A stretch of DNA of 64,000 nucleotides from Solenopsis invicta (lineage: Eukaryota > Arthropoda > Insecta > Hymenoptera > Formicidae): positions 2,938,501-3,002,500 of the forward strand of contig NC_052668.1 in assembly GCF_016802725.1 (NCBI RefSeq). The letters run 5' to 3'. The notes below the pieces were generated by a model. The model worked only from the letters and a program-made list of their open reading frames with translations. It did no database searches and was not told the DNA's origin. The position numbers were made by a program, and so were the translations under genes. Below, in pieces: positions 42,991 through 55,380 of the stretch. Within the stretch, counting starts at the first letter, position 1, and each line of letters opens with the position of its first letter.

Positions 42991-45900
42991 TGGCTATCGC
43001 CACCGACCCATATAGGATCCCCAAAGACAACCCAAACTGGGCCGGGGATACTTTGAGCAGGGTGGCGATAGTCAGCCAGCACGCAAGCGACGCCCCGCCG
43101 ATGCTCCCGGTGGTGTCCGGCGAGGGCTTCGTCCTGGTCGAGTGGGGACCCATCGACGTGGGTGCTACTTTCCTCCGAGTCTCAGTCGGGGGGAGTACGA
43201 GGCGGCCCTGTAGCGGACGGGAGAAGCCATCTTCAGGCGCTTTCCCAGATCAATTATCGTGGGAGGGGACTTTAACGCTTACGCAGTCGCGTGGGGGTCC
43301 CCAACCGCGAACTCCAGAGGCCGTCTCATCCTGGAGTGGGCGGCGGGACTCGACCTCGCGTTGTTGAACCGAGGCCGGGTCAGTACCTTCGTGGGTGGCC
43401 GCGGAGAATCCATAGTGGATCTCACGTGGGCCTCTCCGGGCGCCTTGATAGGGTAAATGCCTGGAGAGTGGAGGCCGCTCTCCTCGGGGAACTTACCAAT
43501 CACCGTTTGATTGAGATGGAGGTGGCCTCCACACCCGCGGAGGTGCGGGCGAGAATACGCCGACAAGCCGCGGATAGGAGATGGGTTCTAAGAAAGCTCG
43601 ACCAAGAGACCCTTGAGGTCAGCCTTGCGGTATCAACGTGGGCTGACCGGGGGCAAGACACCGGGGCTGAAGCAGAGTGGCTCTGCGACGCCATGTCGCG
43701 TGCGTGCGATGCCTCCATGCCCCGCAGTCGACCAAAGACAAAACGCGCTACCTATTGGTGGTCCGAAGAGCTCGCCCAGCTAAGACGGGCGACGGTGACC
43801 ACCAGAAGGGCCTTTACGCGCGCCCGACGCCGGGGCATGGAGGCAGAAGTGGAGGAAACGAGGGCGGCCCTCAGAGACGCCAGAAAGGCGCTGAGGCCCG
43901 GGAGGAATTCATCTCAGGCCTCACGATGGACCTATGGGGGAGGCCATACAAAATGGCAGTCAACAAACTCCGCCCATGGGCTCCTCCCCTCACGGAGACG
44001 TTAGACCCCCGGTTCCTACAGCGAGTCGTGGATCAACTTTTCCCCACCCGTGGAAGGGATATACCGGCCAGGTCCGGTCTCCTTCCGGGTTGGACAGAGG
44101 AACTGGGGGTCCGAGATTACGAGCTCGAGGAGGCCTTCGCCCGGATAAGAAACAAGGGTAGAGCTCGCGCGCCCGGCCCAGACGGAGTCTATGGCAAAGT
44201 CTGGGTCCGGGCCGCACCGATGGTGGGTGAGGACCTTAAAAGAGTCCTCACCCAATGTTTTAGAGAAGGCGTCTTTCCCAGGAGATGGAAGAGGGCCCGG
44301 CTTGTCCTACTGAAGAAAGTGGGCAAGCCAGCGGAGGACCCCTCCGCATACAGGCCCCTCTGCATGCTGGCTGATGCGGGCAAGATCCATGAACGCGTGA
44401 TTGCCAAACGCATCGTCCGGCATATGTCCCGGATAGGTCCCAACCTATCCCCCAGTTTGGATTCCGCGAGGAGCGCTCTATGGTCGATGCCATACAGCAC
44501 GTTCGTGCCCTCGCGGAGTCCATAACGGGGGAGGGAAGAGTGGCGTTGGCGGTGTCGCTAGATATTGCCAACGCCTTTAACACCGTCCCGTGGGGCAAGG
44601 TAGTGGCGGCTTTGTCCAACTACTACGGCCTGCCGCCCTACCTCGTCGAGACGGTGAGGGACTATTTCCGGGACAGAACGCTGGAGTACACCGATAAGGA
44701 AGGGCTCCAGCAGCAGAGGGACATGACGTGCGGCGTTCCGCAGGGGTCGGTTCTCGGGCCCCTGTTATGGAACGCCGCGTTCGACGTCGTCCTCCGCATG
44801 GGCCTCCCCCCCCCCCGGCTGCCACACGATTTGCTATGCCGACGATACGTTAATGGTGGCTGGGAGGACCTCCTGGGAAGACGCGGTTACGAAGGCGAAC
44901 TGGGCGGTGGCGTGCGTTGTCGGCGCAATCGAGGACTTGGGGCTGAGGATGGCCCCACACAAAACGGAAGCCATCTTTTTCCACGATGGCTTCTGGGGGC
45001 CCCCTCCACAGGCCTCAGTAAGTAGAACCCAAATCCAGGTGGGGACAACACTGAAGTACCTGGGGTAAACCCTGGACGGCCGGTGGGGCTTCGTCGAGCA
45101 TTTCGACGACATTGCCCCACGGTTGGGGCAATGCTCTCAGAAGTCTGATGCCCAACCTCCGGGGCCCGGGTATAAGTGCGAGAGGAACGTATATGCACGC
45201 AGTCATGTTTGGAGCGCTATACGGCGCCTCGGTCTGGTGCGGGGCGATGTGGGCTAGAAGGCAAGATTAAGAAGCATTTGCATTCAGTGCAAAGGCTGCT
45301 GGCCCTACGCGTTGCGCGCGCTTATCGCACCTCTCCAAACGACGCCATAATGGTTCTGGCGGGAGTGCCACCAGTACAATTCCTTGCAACGGCTTGAGCT
45401 GTCATGTACGCTCAGGTCAAAGCCTCCCGCCTACGGGGCAACGTCATCGCCCCGAGGAACATGGCATCGTGGAGAGAGAGAGAGCCCGTCGGCGGGCGAT
45501 CGAGGAATGGCGAGACCACCTCGTCGAAAACCCGCCGACAGTAGGTACCCGGGTTCTGGAGGCCGTCCTCCCCCACCTGGAGGAGTGGGTGGACCGCCCA
45601 TGGGGCGGTCTATTTTACTGAATGACGCAAGTGCTCACCGGACACGGTTGTTTCGGTGAGTACCTGTATCAAATAGGGAAAGAGCCGACAACGCATTGCC
45701 ACCACTGTAATGCGGAAAGGGACTCTGCGCAGCACACGTTGGAGCATTGCCCAGCGTGGGACGAACTGCGCAGAGTCCTGAAGGACAAAATCGGAGAAAA
45801 TCTCTTCCTGGGGGCCGTCGTTACTAAGACGGTCCTCAGGGAGAGTTGTTGGAAGACGGTCGCTTTCTTCTATGAACAAGTGATGTTGCAGAAGAAGGCG

Positions 45901-46263
45901 GCCGAGACGGCGAGAGAAAGACAGCGAGGAGGAAAACCCGGGGCGGGTGACAGGCGACGACGACGACGCCGACCCAACCCCCGTAGAAATGCTGGTAGAA
46001 GCGGGGATTCCCGCCCCCCACGTGATCGACCGGGCCCCCCCGACGGCGGGGGTCCCCGAAAGAAACGCAGAAGGAACGCCGGCGCTGCTGCACCCCCCTC
46101 CCTCCAAACAATTGAAGAGGAGGGGGAGAGCGACGGAGATACCCCCGCTGTCGGGGGTGAGGAGCTCCCTGCCTCCCCTGCTGAAAGCCCTGCTTACGGG
46201 ACCCGAAGCAGGTCGAGGCGGTCCCAACCAAGTCAGGCTCCCGGCGGGGCTGACCCTCCATGA
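42903..46263 (+). pseudogene. R1-clade ORF2: AP endonuclease-RT-CCHC, frameshifted
   Basis: The endonuclease starts as LLKTNLNHTRAAQDILLQCL (42908) with GGDFNAYAVAWGSP near 43260; the usual Glu of the xxEP motif reads Asp (TDPYR). The RT spans about 43900-45070: RARAPGPDGV, YRPLCMLADAGKIHERVI, SLDIANAFNTVPW (motif A Asp), CGVPQGSVLGPLLWN, and YADDTLMVAG (catalytic box, about 44837). The C-terminus has HCHHCNAERDSAQHTLEHC (CCHC, about 45700) and an Arg-rich tail to a stop at 46261. Shifts lie near 43200, 43455, 43900, 44460, 44815 (in a C run) and 45065. Confidence 0.88.
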
Positions 46264-47045
46264 CATCGGGGGGAGAGTCCCCCCCCCTCTCGTCAGAAGG
46301 GGGTTAGCCCTCCCAGCTCCGCCGAGGCGTGGGGAGTGGGGCAAGTGCCCCCTCCCCCTACGAGAGCAACGGGAGCTCGCGCCGACATGGCGCAGCTAGG
46401 CCCGGGAATCATCCGGCGGGGGCCGGACCCCGGGCCTGTACCCCCAACACCAACAGGGGAAGAGACGGGGAAAGAACGGTGTCCCTCTCCCCCGACCTAA
46501 GGCAGAACTAGGCCCTACCAGGGCTGCCTGCCGCTAAGGCGCCCCTGGCGACACAAATCGGCCGCAACAGGCCGACTGGGTCCGGGGGGCTCCGGAAGTA
46601 TGCCGCACTCGTTCCCGGAGCCCCCCCAGTTATGGATCAGGGCAGGACACCCGGAGGGGTTTTCGTGGGTAGGCCTTCGCCGGCACGTCGCTGGCGGAGG
46701 AGAGCCCCACATAACCGCCAGGCCTCCCCCGAGGTCTGGGATATGCGGTAACGCATTTCCCCTCCGTTACAAAAAGAAAAAAAATGGGGGTAGTATTGCA
46801 GGCGATGTACCCACATCAAATCTCCTCACACTCTGAGATACGGGCTCTGGGGCGTCTTCTTCTTTTTCATCGGGTGAGTCCCATCATAGCGACTAGCCGG
46901 GGAGGGAGGATTGGTCTCGCCGGGCGTTTGTCCAATCGATTTGGCCTTGTCTTGTAATCCGACGGTGTTCTCTCGTCGTAGGAACGGGCCTGTGAAGATT
47001 TCCCTCTTCCCCGTAAAAAAAATGGTTGTGGGGCCTCTGACAAGG
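46264..47045 (+). other. Probable 3' UTR of the R1-clade element
   Basis: GC-rich, non-coding sequence continuing from ORF2 with the same composition until about 47045, where it returns to AT-rich. It contains a short A-rich run (46770) but no terminal poly(A). The exact 3' end is uncertain. Confidence 0.5.
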
Positions 47046-47129
47046 ACATTGAGGGCTTGGTCTATACCCCTAGTGCATGAAAACTAGCAAAGTTGCTGTT
47101 CATCTCAAAAACGGAAAGAACAAGTTACT

Positions 47130-47910
47130 CGTCAGCTAAGAATTTTAAACCGATTATTCTAATTTTGTTTTTCTTAAAGACCTTAGAAAAACTGATTGAC
47201 GAGTATGTAAGAAACTTTGTTCTTTAACGGCATCCCTTGCATCACGTACAACATGTATACCGCATGAGCTATTTTACGGAGACTGCTTTTCATGCGATAG
47301 TGTTGTTTATTGAGGGTCAATTGGAGAGGGGCGGCTATGCGGTAGGCATTTTCTTAGAGGGTACATTTAACAACACCCCGCATAAGGTAATGTGTGAAGA
47401 AGGAGTGTGCCGAAAAAACTCGTTGAGTGGATTTAGGGCATGCTTAAACGAGGAGTCGTAAGTTTGCTGGGAACAACAAAGGTTAGCGGATGGATGGAGA
47501 GGGGTTGCTCTCAGGGTGAGGTGCTCTCTCCACTATCGTGATGCTTGGTGGTGAATAGGCTGCTTAAGAGGCTGAGTGAGAGCGGCTTCGTTGTGCAAGG
47601 TTACGACGTGACTTTGCAGGTGCAAGGGCTCTTTCCTGAGCCGCTTTTGGAGCAGTGCAGAGGGACCGATTTGTCAGTGAATCCGCTAAAAACAAGGTTT
47701 GTTGTCTTCACACGCAGATATAAAATAAGCACTACACAAGGGCTTATTTTTGAAGGAAGGCTAGTTTCAAATAAGTCAGTAAAATATCTAGAAGTAATCC
47801 TGAATAAGAAGCTGTCTTGGAAGGAGCATCTCGATAATCGCTGTAAGAGCTTATGCTTTTACTTCTGGAGACTACCTACACTTACGTATAGAAAACTTTT
47901 TGGCCAGAAG
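47130..47910 (+). pseudogene. RT remnant of the second non-LTR element
   Basis: Fragments in order: KPI-type start with LKTLEKLIDEYV (about 47165), HPLHHVQHVYR, HAIVLFIEGQLERGGYAVGIFLEGTFNNTPH (motif A region; the catalytic Asp reads Glu), GWMERGCSQGEVLSPL (about 47490), VVNRLLKRLSESGFVVQGY, then SVNPLKTRFVVFTRRYKI and VKYLEVILNKKLSWKEHL (47660-47830). The Y-A-D-D segment has been deleted. Several stops and shifts. Confidence 0.78.
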
Positions 47911-48486
47911 TGAGGGTTGAAACCTAAAATGGTTTATTGGATCTACACTGCAATACTTTGACCCAGATTTACCTATGCATCAGTTGTGTGGTGGCCTAGG
48001 GCGCAAAAGAGGACGACCATATCAGGCGCTGGAACATATCAGGGCTCGGATTTTAAGAGGAGCTCTGGGTGCAATGCAAACAACGCTAATGGCAGCCATA
48101 AACATTTTGCTCGGGATTGAACCATTTCAGCAAGTGGTGGTGGGAGCGGCAGCGGCCGCTGCATACTGACTAACCTATGAATTAAAGTGAAAGGAAAGGA
48201 CCGGGCATACTAGGTTCCCTGTTGGCATTCTGACTGACTCTATCTTTAAAAAAAAACAGGACAGGATGCCAACAATTGGGGCCTTAGACAAGCGTTTTAA
48301 AGTAGCGCTTTAAAGTCACAAGGCTTGAAGATTGGGAAGAACCCGAGGCATTGAATTGGGTTCGGAACGGGGATATCTGGCTCCAAAATGGGCACGAGCT
48401 CTGGTACGGGTATTGTCTGTCATCGGGAGAAAGTGGCGGAAAGTCTGCCTCTCAATGGGTATGCCACGGTATTCTAGACAAAGATC

Positions 48487-49131
48487 GTGGCGACTCCAAG
48501 ATATGCTCAACTGGCTCTGGAAGGGAGAAGGACAAAAAAGCGCATCAGAATATGTACGGATAGCCAAACTGCTGTAAGGGCTCCGATATGTACCTCGCGG
48601 TTGGTCTGGGATTGCAGGGATGCACTGAAGAACCTAGCGAGAAATAAAGAAATCATCGTGAGCTGGGTCCCTGGTCATTCAAGAATTGAGGGCAACAAGG
48701 AGGCCGATCGGCTTGCCAGGGCCGCATCGAAGATGGAGGTGCTCGGACTGGGACCGGTGTTAGGAATCCCTTTCTGTCTAGGCAGGGCGAGGATTTGGCC
48801 CTGGCTGCGAAGCGAGCACCTCGGATTCTGGAGGAATGAAATGAGGACCAAGTACCGACAAGTTGGTGCTTTGCTGGGGGAAACACCTAGCAAGGACCTG
48901 GCCAGAGACTTTAGGTCTTTGAGTAGGAAAGACGCCAGGCTAGCAGTGCAAATACTGACTGGCCATAGAGCTTTTAATTATCACATGCACAAGCTATGTC
49001 GATCCAATACGATCGAGTGTAGCGCATGTGAGGTGGAGAAACAAACAAGTCTCCATATAATTTGTGACTGCCTGGCCTATGCTGGGCTGAGACTAAAGCT
49101 GCTAGGCTCGACTTTTCCCGAGCCAGGATAG
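48487..49131 (+). pseudogene. RNase H domain and C-terminus of the second non-LTR element
   Basis: A 214-codon open stretch has ICTDSQTAV (RNase H Asp), then VSWVPGHSRIEGNKEADRLARAAS with the conserved HxxIxGNxxAD block, and a C-terminal domain with CSACEVEKQTSLHIICDC (C-x2-C-x8-H-x4-C). The RNase H N-terminal strand (first Asp and Glu) is upstream in other frames near 48330-48480. The longest intact stretch in this element. Confidence 0.85.
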
Positions 49132-49387
49132 ATAAGCAGGCTGCCGATAAGGGACCTGAGTCTCTTTTGGAGAGAATCAGGACTCCCGTAGGTGGCAGAC
49201 GGCTGAAGGAAGGCACAATGGACTATAGTCTATGTGCCACAAGCGGATCTTCAGTTGAGAGGACCGCCTCCTCAGTCTCATTATTATTATTATTGATTTA
49301 AGATCGATTTGACAAATCATTAATTTAAGCCTATCCTTTTTAACCGAATTTCTTGCACGGTTCATAATTTTTTTTTTTTTATATTTC

Positions 49388-50347
49388 CAGCTAACAAGTC
49401 AACGTTGAAATGACGTGAAAAAGACGTAATTTTAATACAAATATATACTAACGTGTTTTGTATATCTAAATAATAGATTTATTCTTTTTATTTGAACTGG
49501 CTGCACTAATTTATTTTTCATTTTTCTCTCTTAATATTAGAAGAAGAGAGCTAAACTTGAAGTAATACAGTCAGTTCAACTGTAAAAAAATGTTTATAAA
49601 ATTCACCTAGAAAAAAATTATTGAACACTAAGAACTGCTTTTGACCGGTAATGTTTGTATTCATTCCTTCAATCTGTTATTACAATTTACAGTCTTATTA
49701 ATATTATTTGTATTGTATACTTATATTAGTTTTTATTTAATTTCATAAAAAAATATATTGTTTTAAACATCGTATACTCTTTGAATACATAATATATATT
49801 GAAACACAATTATATTGTGTCTTCTATCTTGTTTTTTCCAACTTAATTATAGCATTAACTTCTTATTCATAATTTTATTTTAATAGATAAGTAGTAAGCC
49901 ATTGATTAATTATAATTGTTTATTATTATATGATTTTTTAATAAATGATTGTTAGCCAATTTGCCTAATTTCCGCTTAAAGGCTACAGACAAAGAATTCA
50001 ACACTTCTTGAAATGTTTAGTCTCTTGTTCACAATTTTTAAGTGTAAGAAATAGGCAAATTGACCAACTGCGGTCGTTTATTAAAAAATCTTATAATAAT
50101 AAACGATTGCAATTGATCAATGACGTACTACTTATCTGGTTTAATGTTCTTAATACGTCCTTTGATGACACCATAAAGAACGTTACACTTTTGTCACTTT
50201 TCAATGTTATTATGACGTTGTATTAATGACGTCAATAGACTTTGACATAATCACGTCACAATGACATCAAAATAACGTCGATCAATAGTTACTAATGACG
50301 TTTACAGACTAAAAAATTTCGTTATTTTGACGTCATTTTGTTAGCTA
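49388..50347. mobile_element. Foldback element with AGCTAACA/TGTTAGCT ends and TGACGT-rich subrepeats
   Basis: agctaacaa at 49389 is mirrored by ttgttagct ending at 50346. The subterminal sequence repeats tgacgt/acgtca blocks at both ends, and an inner inverted pair (tagataagtagtaagccattgatt at about 49883 with its complement near 50140) makes the body palindromic. AT-rich centre with no ORF of note. Target duplication not resolved. Confidence 0.75.
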
Positions 50348-50349
50348 GG

Positions 50350-50871
50350 ATTAGAGAGAAAAGAAAAAAAAAATTGTACAAGAAGTTCAATCCTAGAGTA
50401 TTCAATCAAGATGGCGTCGAATTGATATGTTTTGTTGGACATCGTTCTCTGCTGTTTTTGTTAACTCGTAACTCAAAGTCATAAACGCGAACATTAAATG
50501 CAAATGCGTTTTATTAGATTTAATAAACATTCTCAATTTTCGCTTTTCATACTCAATGATTCAAAGAGAATATAATAAAATTGGCTGCTTAGTATCTCGT
50601 AAAATTATAAAATTATATAAAGAACCAGGAGATCTGCTTGATTTTTAAAAGTCTCTAATAAATAAATAAACTCGTGACTTATATCCCGCGACCTTCACAT
50701 AACATTATACAGTACAAAACATTGTTTTGTGAGACATAGCAATATTAAATATTAAAATAAATTCAATATTAAATCTACGTATAGGATGTTACATTTTAAT
50801 GTTTGCATTGAAGTATCTGAAAAAATATCAAAGATACATAAAATTGTTTCAGATAAAAATTGTATAGTCTG
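50350..50871. other. No gene seen
   Basis: AT-rich spacer without repeat ends or a coding signal. Confidence 0.45.
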
Positions 50872-52600
50872 TGTTACATCTGGCGCATAAAATTTCTTTT
50901 TTTTACGCACCATCTGCATACATGCGTCAAAATAATTTTAAATATAGTTTAGTTTCCAAAGTAAAATTAGTATGAAATATAACAAAAAATTTGTAGTATA
51001 AAAATAAGTTTAACATAGAAATTAAATTAGAATTTATATAATTGACACTGGAGAGGCTCCGCATAACCGACTACTTTCTGTAGTACTTTTCACTATAATA
51101 AAAAATAGTAATAATAAACGAAACGCAAGTTTAAGATCTCATGATAATTGCGTGTACTGACTGCTATTACATCGTACACGTCAAATTGAGATCATCCATA
51201 AAATATAATTTATACTGAATTTAATATCTTATATGAAATCTAAGGAATTCGCCTCGCGGTACTCGCACGCACCAGCCTCGCACCTCATGGCTCCCGCAAG
51301 CGCCTCGCACGCGCCGATTCTTTCTATCTTCACAAGTCAATTAAAAATAGTAGCAACAATAAAATTGCAAGTTTCAAACTGTAAAACAATTACTCATGCG
51401 CACTGCTACTATGCACTCCATATCAAAATAGCATAAAAATCAGAATCATTAAAAATAAAGATTTCTGAATAAAGAAAAAAATTAAAATATATAGAAATAA
51501 CGGTAAAACATTAAGTTTTTATTATAAAACAATAGCATGCACATGCTATCATCGCGTTATGCACGTTGAATTAAGATAATTTAAAAATTAGAGTTGTTAA
51601 AAATTATTGGAAGATTCTCTCTATATTCCAAGAACAAATAAAAATAGTTGTTACTTAGAAACAACATAGTTTCGAATTACATACTTTTCCGCTCAGTCTC
51701 AAAGGCAAATGAGAAAACGTCAAATCTCGTCTACATAACGGAAATATGATCATGGATCATTCGCATGATCCGTGATCCTTTCCCCCGCCATCAAACCTAA
51801 GGCAAAAGTTTCGGGGTTCTGCTTTGACGGATCGAAGCCGACTGTTCTCCGATAGATATTCAACCGTTAGCATTGCTATCTTTAATCTCGAGCTATATTG
51901 AATATTAAATTGTTCTCGTTAAATGCCCACGCGACATTGCGAAAATTTAGAACTGTTATTTAAACTTGAACTGTCCAACGAGCTGACAAATTATTCGCAA
52001 GTGTACATAAAGTGCCACAGAAAGGAACGTGAGCGCGCCAATATCGAAATTAAAGTTTGTGAGCAATTTCGCGCCGCGAGTGAAACGCTTAAGTGTACCC
52101 GCTCGCACGCGACATTCGCGTGTAGTTCATTACGCCCAGCATACCGGGTGTTCTTCTTGGACACGTTTATAGAAATATAAAAATCAAAAGTGAATTATCG
52201 GACGTAAACTTTATTGCTACATCTTGAAATCCGATTCTCCCGACAAGCAATCCCGTGACTCCATTCCCTAACTGCCTAATATTGAAACTCTATCTTCTTG
52301 ATAACACGGTAATTTTGTGTGTACACTACTACTGCGCCATTAAATATCAAGATATCAAATTAAAAACCTTGTAGGAATTACATTTTATATTAACGATTAA
52401 AGTATAAAGAATCAACTCGATCATCGCATGCGTTACCCCCGCGGCTTGCAATTCTCGCGAGTGTCTACAAGCTCCAGCGAGCGTAAACTAAGTACGAGCC
52501 ACACTGTCGCGGAAAGATGCAACCGTTAAAGGACCTATTATGAAAAACTGACAGAAATCGGGAAATTCGTCCCGCGGTACACCTCATCTACGAACTCTCT
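50872..52600. repeat. LTR-like repeat copy 1 (starts TGTTACATCTGG)
   Basis: TGTTACATCTGGCGCATAAAATTTC at 50872 matches the start of copy 2 at 55783. Homology continues through a gtgtactgrstgctat..gtacaygy block (51150 vs 56050), gagatca.. and a GC-rich c-t-c-g-c-rich block (51250-51315 vs 57300-57355). A second internal copy of the gcacatgctatcatcgcg block lies at 51535, showing a subrepeat of about 400 bp. No recognisable frame. It may be a long LTR or satellite-bearing LTR; the end is not defined. Confidence 0.5.
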
Positions 52601-52774
52601 AGTACAAATAGGTGCGAAGTCAGAGTTCTAACTCAGATCTGGCTAACTGATCGGTAAAACGCGACTTTTGGGCGACTTTCAAACTCATTGTGAGGATCAT
52701 TAGTTAAGGATTTTGGGCGGAAATCCTTTTTTATAGAATCATGGATTTCCGCCAAGACCAACTCATACTAATAT

Positions 52775-52985
52775 CTATTTTGTTGAAATCCATTTTATCA
52801 AAATTCTATTTTCTGAAATTTATTTTCCCGAAATTTATTTTCTGAAATTTATTTTTCCTAAAATTTATTTTCTGAAATTTATGTTCTTGAAATTTATTTT
52901 CTGAAATTTACTTTTTGAAATTTATTTTTTCTAAAAACTATTTTACCAAAATTTATTTTAATAAAATTCTATTTTTCCTAAACTA
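52775..52985. repeat. Short tandem repeat, about 18-20 bp (attttctgaaatttatttt)
   Basis: About ten degenerate head-to-tail units of tttattttctgaaat with small indels. Confidence 0.85.
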
Positions 52986-52989
52986 TTCA

Positions 52990-54155
52990 GAAAGAACGCT
53001 GCCTGTGAACTCAGGTTAGCGACCCCTTTTGAGCCTCCATTCTTTCTCTTAAAAATCATTCCTCTACTAAAATCAAAATGAGCACTCCCTGGCTACATCC
53101 TGGGTAGCGCCACCATGATTACCATCCTTTCAATACCAAAACCATACTTACCAAATATATTCTCTCAATAAAAGAATTAGTGCGAGCTATCTCGAGGGAT
53201 AAATTCCCCATAAATTTAAGAATAAAAGTCTAATTAAATCAAATTATAGAAATCAACCTCACTTAATTCTAAAAGTTTAAACTTTTATTCTTGACACTTT
53301 ACTTATCGACATGTTTTCTTTTCGTAAAATATTTCTTTTCTCTGAAAATCTATGATGCTGTAAAAACTTACATCCTTTTCTCACATCTCCAGTTTTCTAC
53401 GAATTAAAACCCGCTAAGAATAAAAAAAATCTTATTTCTCTTGGTAAACCTATCATCTGCAAATCTTTCACAAATTAATAATCATGCATTTTTTTAAAAA
53501 GGAATGGGCAAGGATAAACGAAAAAAAAACGCACCGCGGAAAATTCGGCGAAGGACTTTTTTTAAAAACCCCGTAAAAAACTGAAAGCGTTTGCAGAATT
53601 TAAACCTACAACGGTATTCTCCTCCTCGCCGCAACTATCATTCTAACCAGCAAGAAAATTAATCACAAAACCATCAAATCCGCGTATAAAGCGGACCTCT
53701 CCGTCGATGATAAATCACGAGACAAATTGCAAAAGCAAAGAACAAGTTTATACCAACGAGAATACGCTCCTTATCATTGTACTAACAGCGAGGAAACAAT
53801 AAAATGCGCCAGTTACTCCTTCAAAAACGAGTATAGCACAGACAATAACCACTAATTACAATGTTACTACGACCTCTTCCGGAAATTTTGTTATTTGTAC
53901 AAAAAAATAATAAAATTCACTTACAAGCACACATACATTTAATTATAACTAAAATTATACAAGCATTCGTACTCGTGTAGATCATTACACATAACAAAAA
54001 CATAATATATACATCTAAACATGAGCTCTTTCATTTATAATCCCACGAACGCTCAACCACGCCAGTCAAACATCTACACGTATAAACACAAATCCACTCT
54101 TTTCTTCAATCATCCAGCATCTTTTTAAACCTTTTTTCATTAACTTTCAAGCAAT
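52990..54155. other. No recognisable gene
   Basis: Mixed composition without a sustained frame. Blocks such as 53570-53860 are less AT-rich but lack motifs. Could be the decayed interior of an LTR element. Confidence 0.4.
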
Positions 54156-54775
54156 TGTTGTTATAATAGTGGACATATCTCTCACACTTATAACACTGGT
54201 AATAGCGGTGTTATAGTGGAGCTATAACATGGTGCATGACAACCACAGGCAGATCCCAAATAAAATACTTGCAAAGCATTTTCGCACACGAGGCAATCAG
54301 AAAACCCAAAAACCCGAAAACCCAACGAGCTATTGCCGAAATTGTATTACGAAAATGCCGATCAAGTGATGCGGAAGTAATTGCGCCAAGCAGCGACTTA
54401 ACGCAATCACTTTAGTATAAAAAGGCCACCCGACAATCGAGCGGCAGAGTGGTAATTACGCATTGACAAGTTACGCATCGACAAGTTTCGCATCAATCCG
54501 TTAAGCAATATTTAAGAAGCAGTTAACTACATCAAGAGTCACATACACGAAGAGGCAAAATCAGCGATCTAGTCACACAGACAAGCGTACACTTTTGCTT
54601 CGCCCGAGATATCAACGTTGTAACACGAGCTTACGCTCGTGACTGACATCGGATAGTACCGAAATATACTCATGGAACGGACTCTTTCTTTTGTACACCT
54701 TCTCGCCGGACCCTATCTCTCCTTCCCGGCGTCAATCAGATTTAGGTCCGACATCGTACGTTCAGACGTACAACA
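54156..54775 (+). repeat. Probable 5' LTR (620 bp) of an LTR retrotransposon
   Basis: Starts TGTTGTTATAATAG and ends ..GACGTACAACA, with TGTTGT/ACAACA tips. A TATA box (TATAAAAAG, 54416-54424) lies 40 percent in, and a primer-binding-site-like TTGGTGTCAGAAGTAGG follows directly at 54776. The order LTR, PBS, leader, gag supports the call. No 3' LTR partner was identified. Confidence 0.65.
54416..54424 (+). promoter_or_regulatory. TATA box of the 5' LTR
   Basis: TATAAAAAG in an otherwise mixed-composition U3, with gagcggcagagtgg about 30 bases downstream as a possible start region. Confidence 0.6.
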
Positions 54776-54793
54776 TTGGTGTCAGAAGTAGGA
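54776..54793 (+). other. Primer-binding-site-like sequence
   Basis: TTGGTGTCAGAAGTAGGA immediately follows the LTR end. TGG at LTR+1 is the usual complement of the tRNA 3' CCA. The cognate tRNA was not determined. Confidence 0.55.
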
Positions 54794-54894
54794 TGACGGC
54801 GCTAAAGGGGCTGACAAAAAAACCCTTGCGGAGAACCTACAATGAGGAAAAGGATAAGTTAAAGCAAAACATCTCTGCCAAGTCTCGAGGAAGT

Positions 54895-55020
54895 CCACCA
54901 CCGAGCCATCGAGCCACAGAGCCATTGAGTCACAGCCGTCAAGCCACAGAACCATCTAGCCACAGAGTCATCGAGCCACTGAGGTATCGAGCCATCGAGC
55001 AATTGAGCCAGAAGCCGCTG
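54895..55020. repeat. Tandem gagccatcgagccaca repeats in the leader
   Basis: Eight to ten degenerate copies of a 9-16 bp gagccaycgagccac unit between primer site and gag. Ser/Pro/His/Arg-rich frames across it are repeat-driven. Confidence 0.75.
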
Positions 55021-55380
55021 TGCCGCCAAAAACACCGAGTCAAGGAGTCAACAAACTGCAGAGACGACAAGGACAGCGCTAACCCACTGCCCTGCTGAGA
55101 TCAGCCGCCAAGCATCAGATTACACAACGCAGCTACGGACAACGACATGCGAGCGACCGTCAACGTTGTACTGTAAGTCATTTATACCTTTATACATTTC
55201 CGCATATGTCAGATGAGATAAACGATTCACTGGCCGCGAGTGAAACCAAAATATACGGCTCACCGATCGCGAGTGATACAGAGACAAACGCGCTCAGATA
55301 AACGCGCCACAAAGTATTAGCCGATTCAGACTTGACTCAAGTGATTACGAAACGCAACTTTAAGATTCGACCGCAGCCTA

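Larger units (their letters stand above)
40086..47045 (+). mobile_element. R1-clade non-LTR retrotransposon, nearly full length, GC-rich
   Basis: About 7 kb of sharply GC-rich sequence within AT-rich flanks, holding ORF1 (gag with zinc knuckles) and ORF2 (endonuclease, RT and C-terminal CCHC) in the order of the R1 clade (R1, TRAS, SART, Waldo and relatives). The left edge interrupts a Tc1 relic; the right edge near 47045 is followed by another non-LTR element. It carries at least eight frameshifts, so it is inactive. The flanks are not 28S rDNA. Confidence 0.88.
47046..49290 (+). mobile_element. Second non-LTR retrotransposon (RNase H-bearing, Jockey/I-like), 5'-truncated
   Basis: Begins with RT sequence and ends with an RNase H domain and a cysteine-containing C-terminus, followed by (ATT)n (49280-49297), a simple-repeat tail typical of I-group elements. 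The 5' ORF1 and endonuclease are missing, a common outcome of incomplete reverse transcription. Multiple frameshifts. Confidence 0.75.

Noticed and set aside
40169..46344. Many long minus-strand frames across the GC-rich R1 element
   Set aside because: Antisense shadows of GC-rich coding sequence; none shows a recognisable domain, while the plus strand does.
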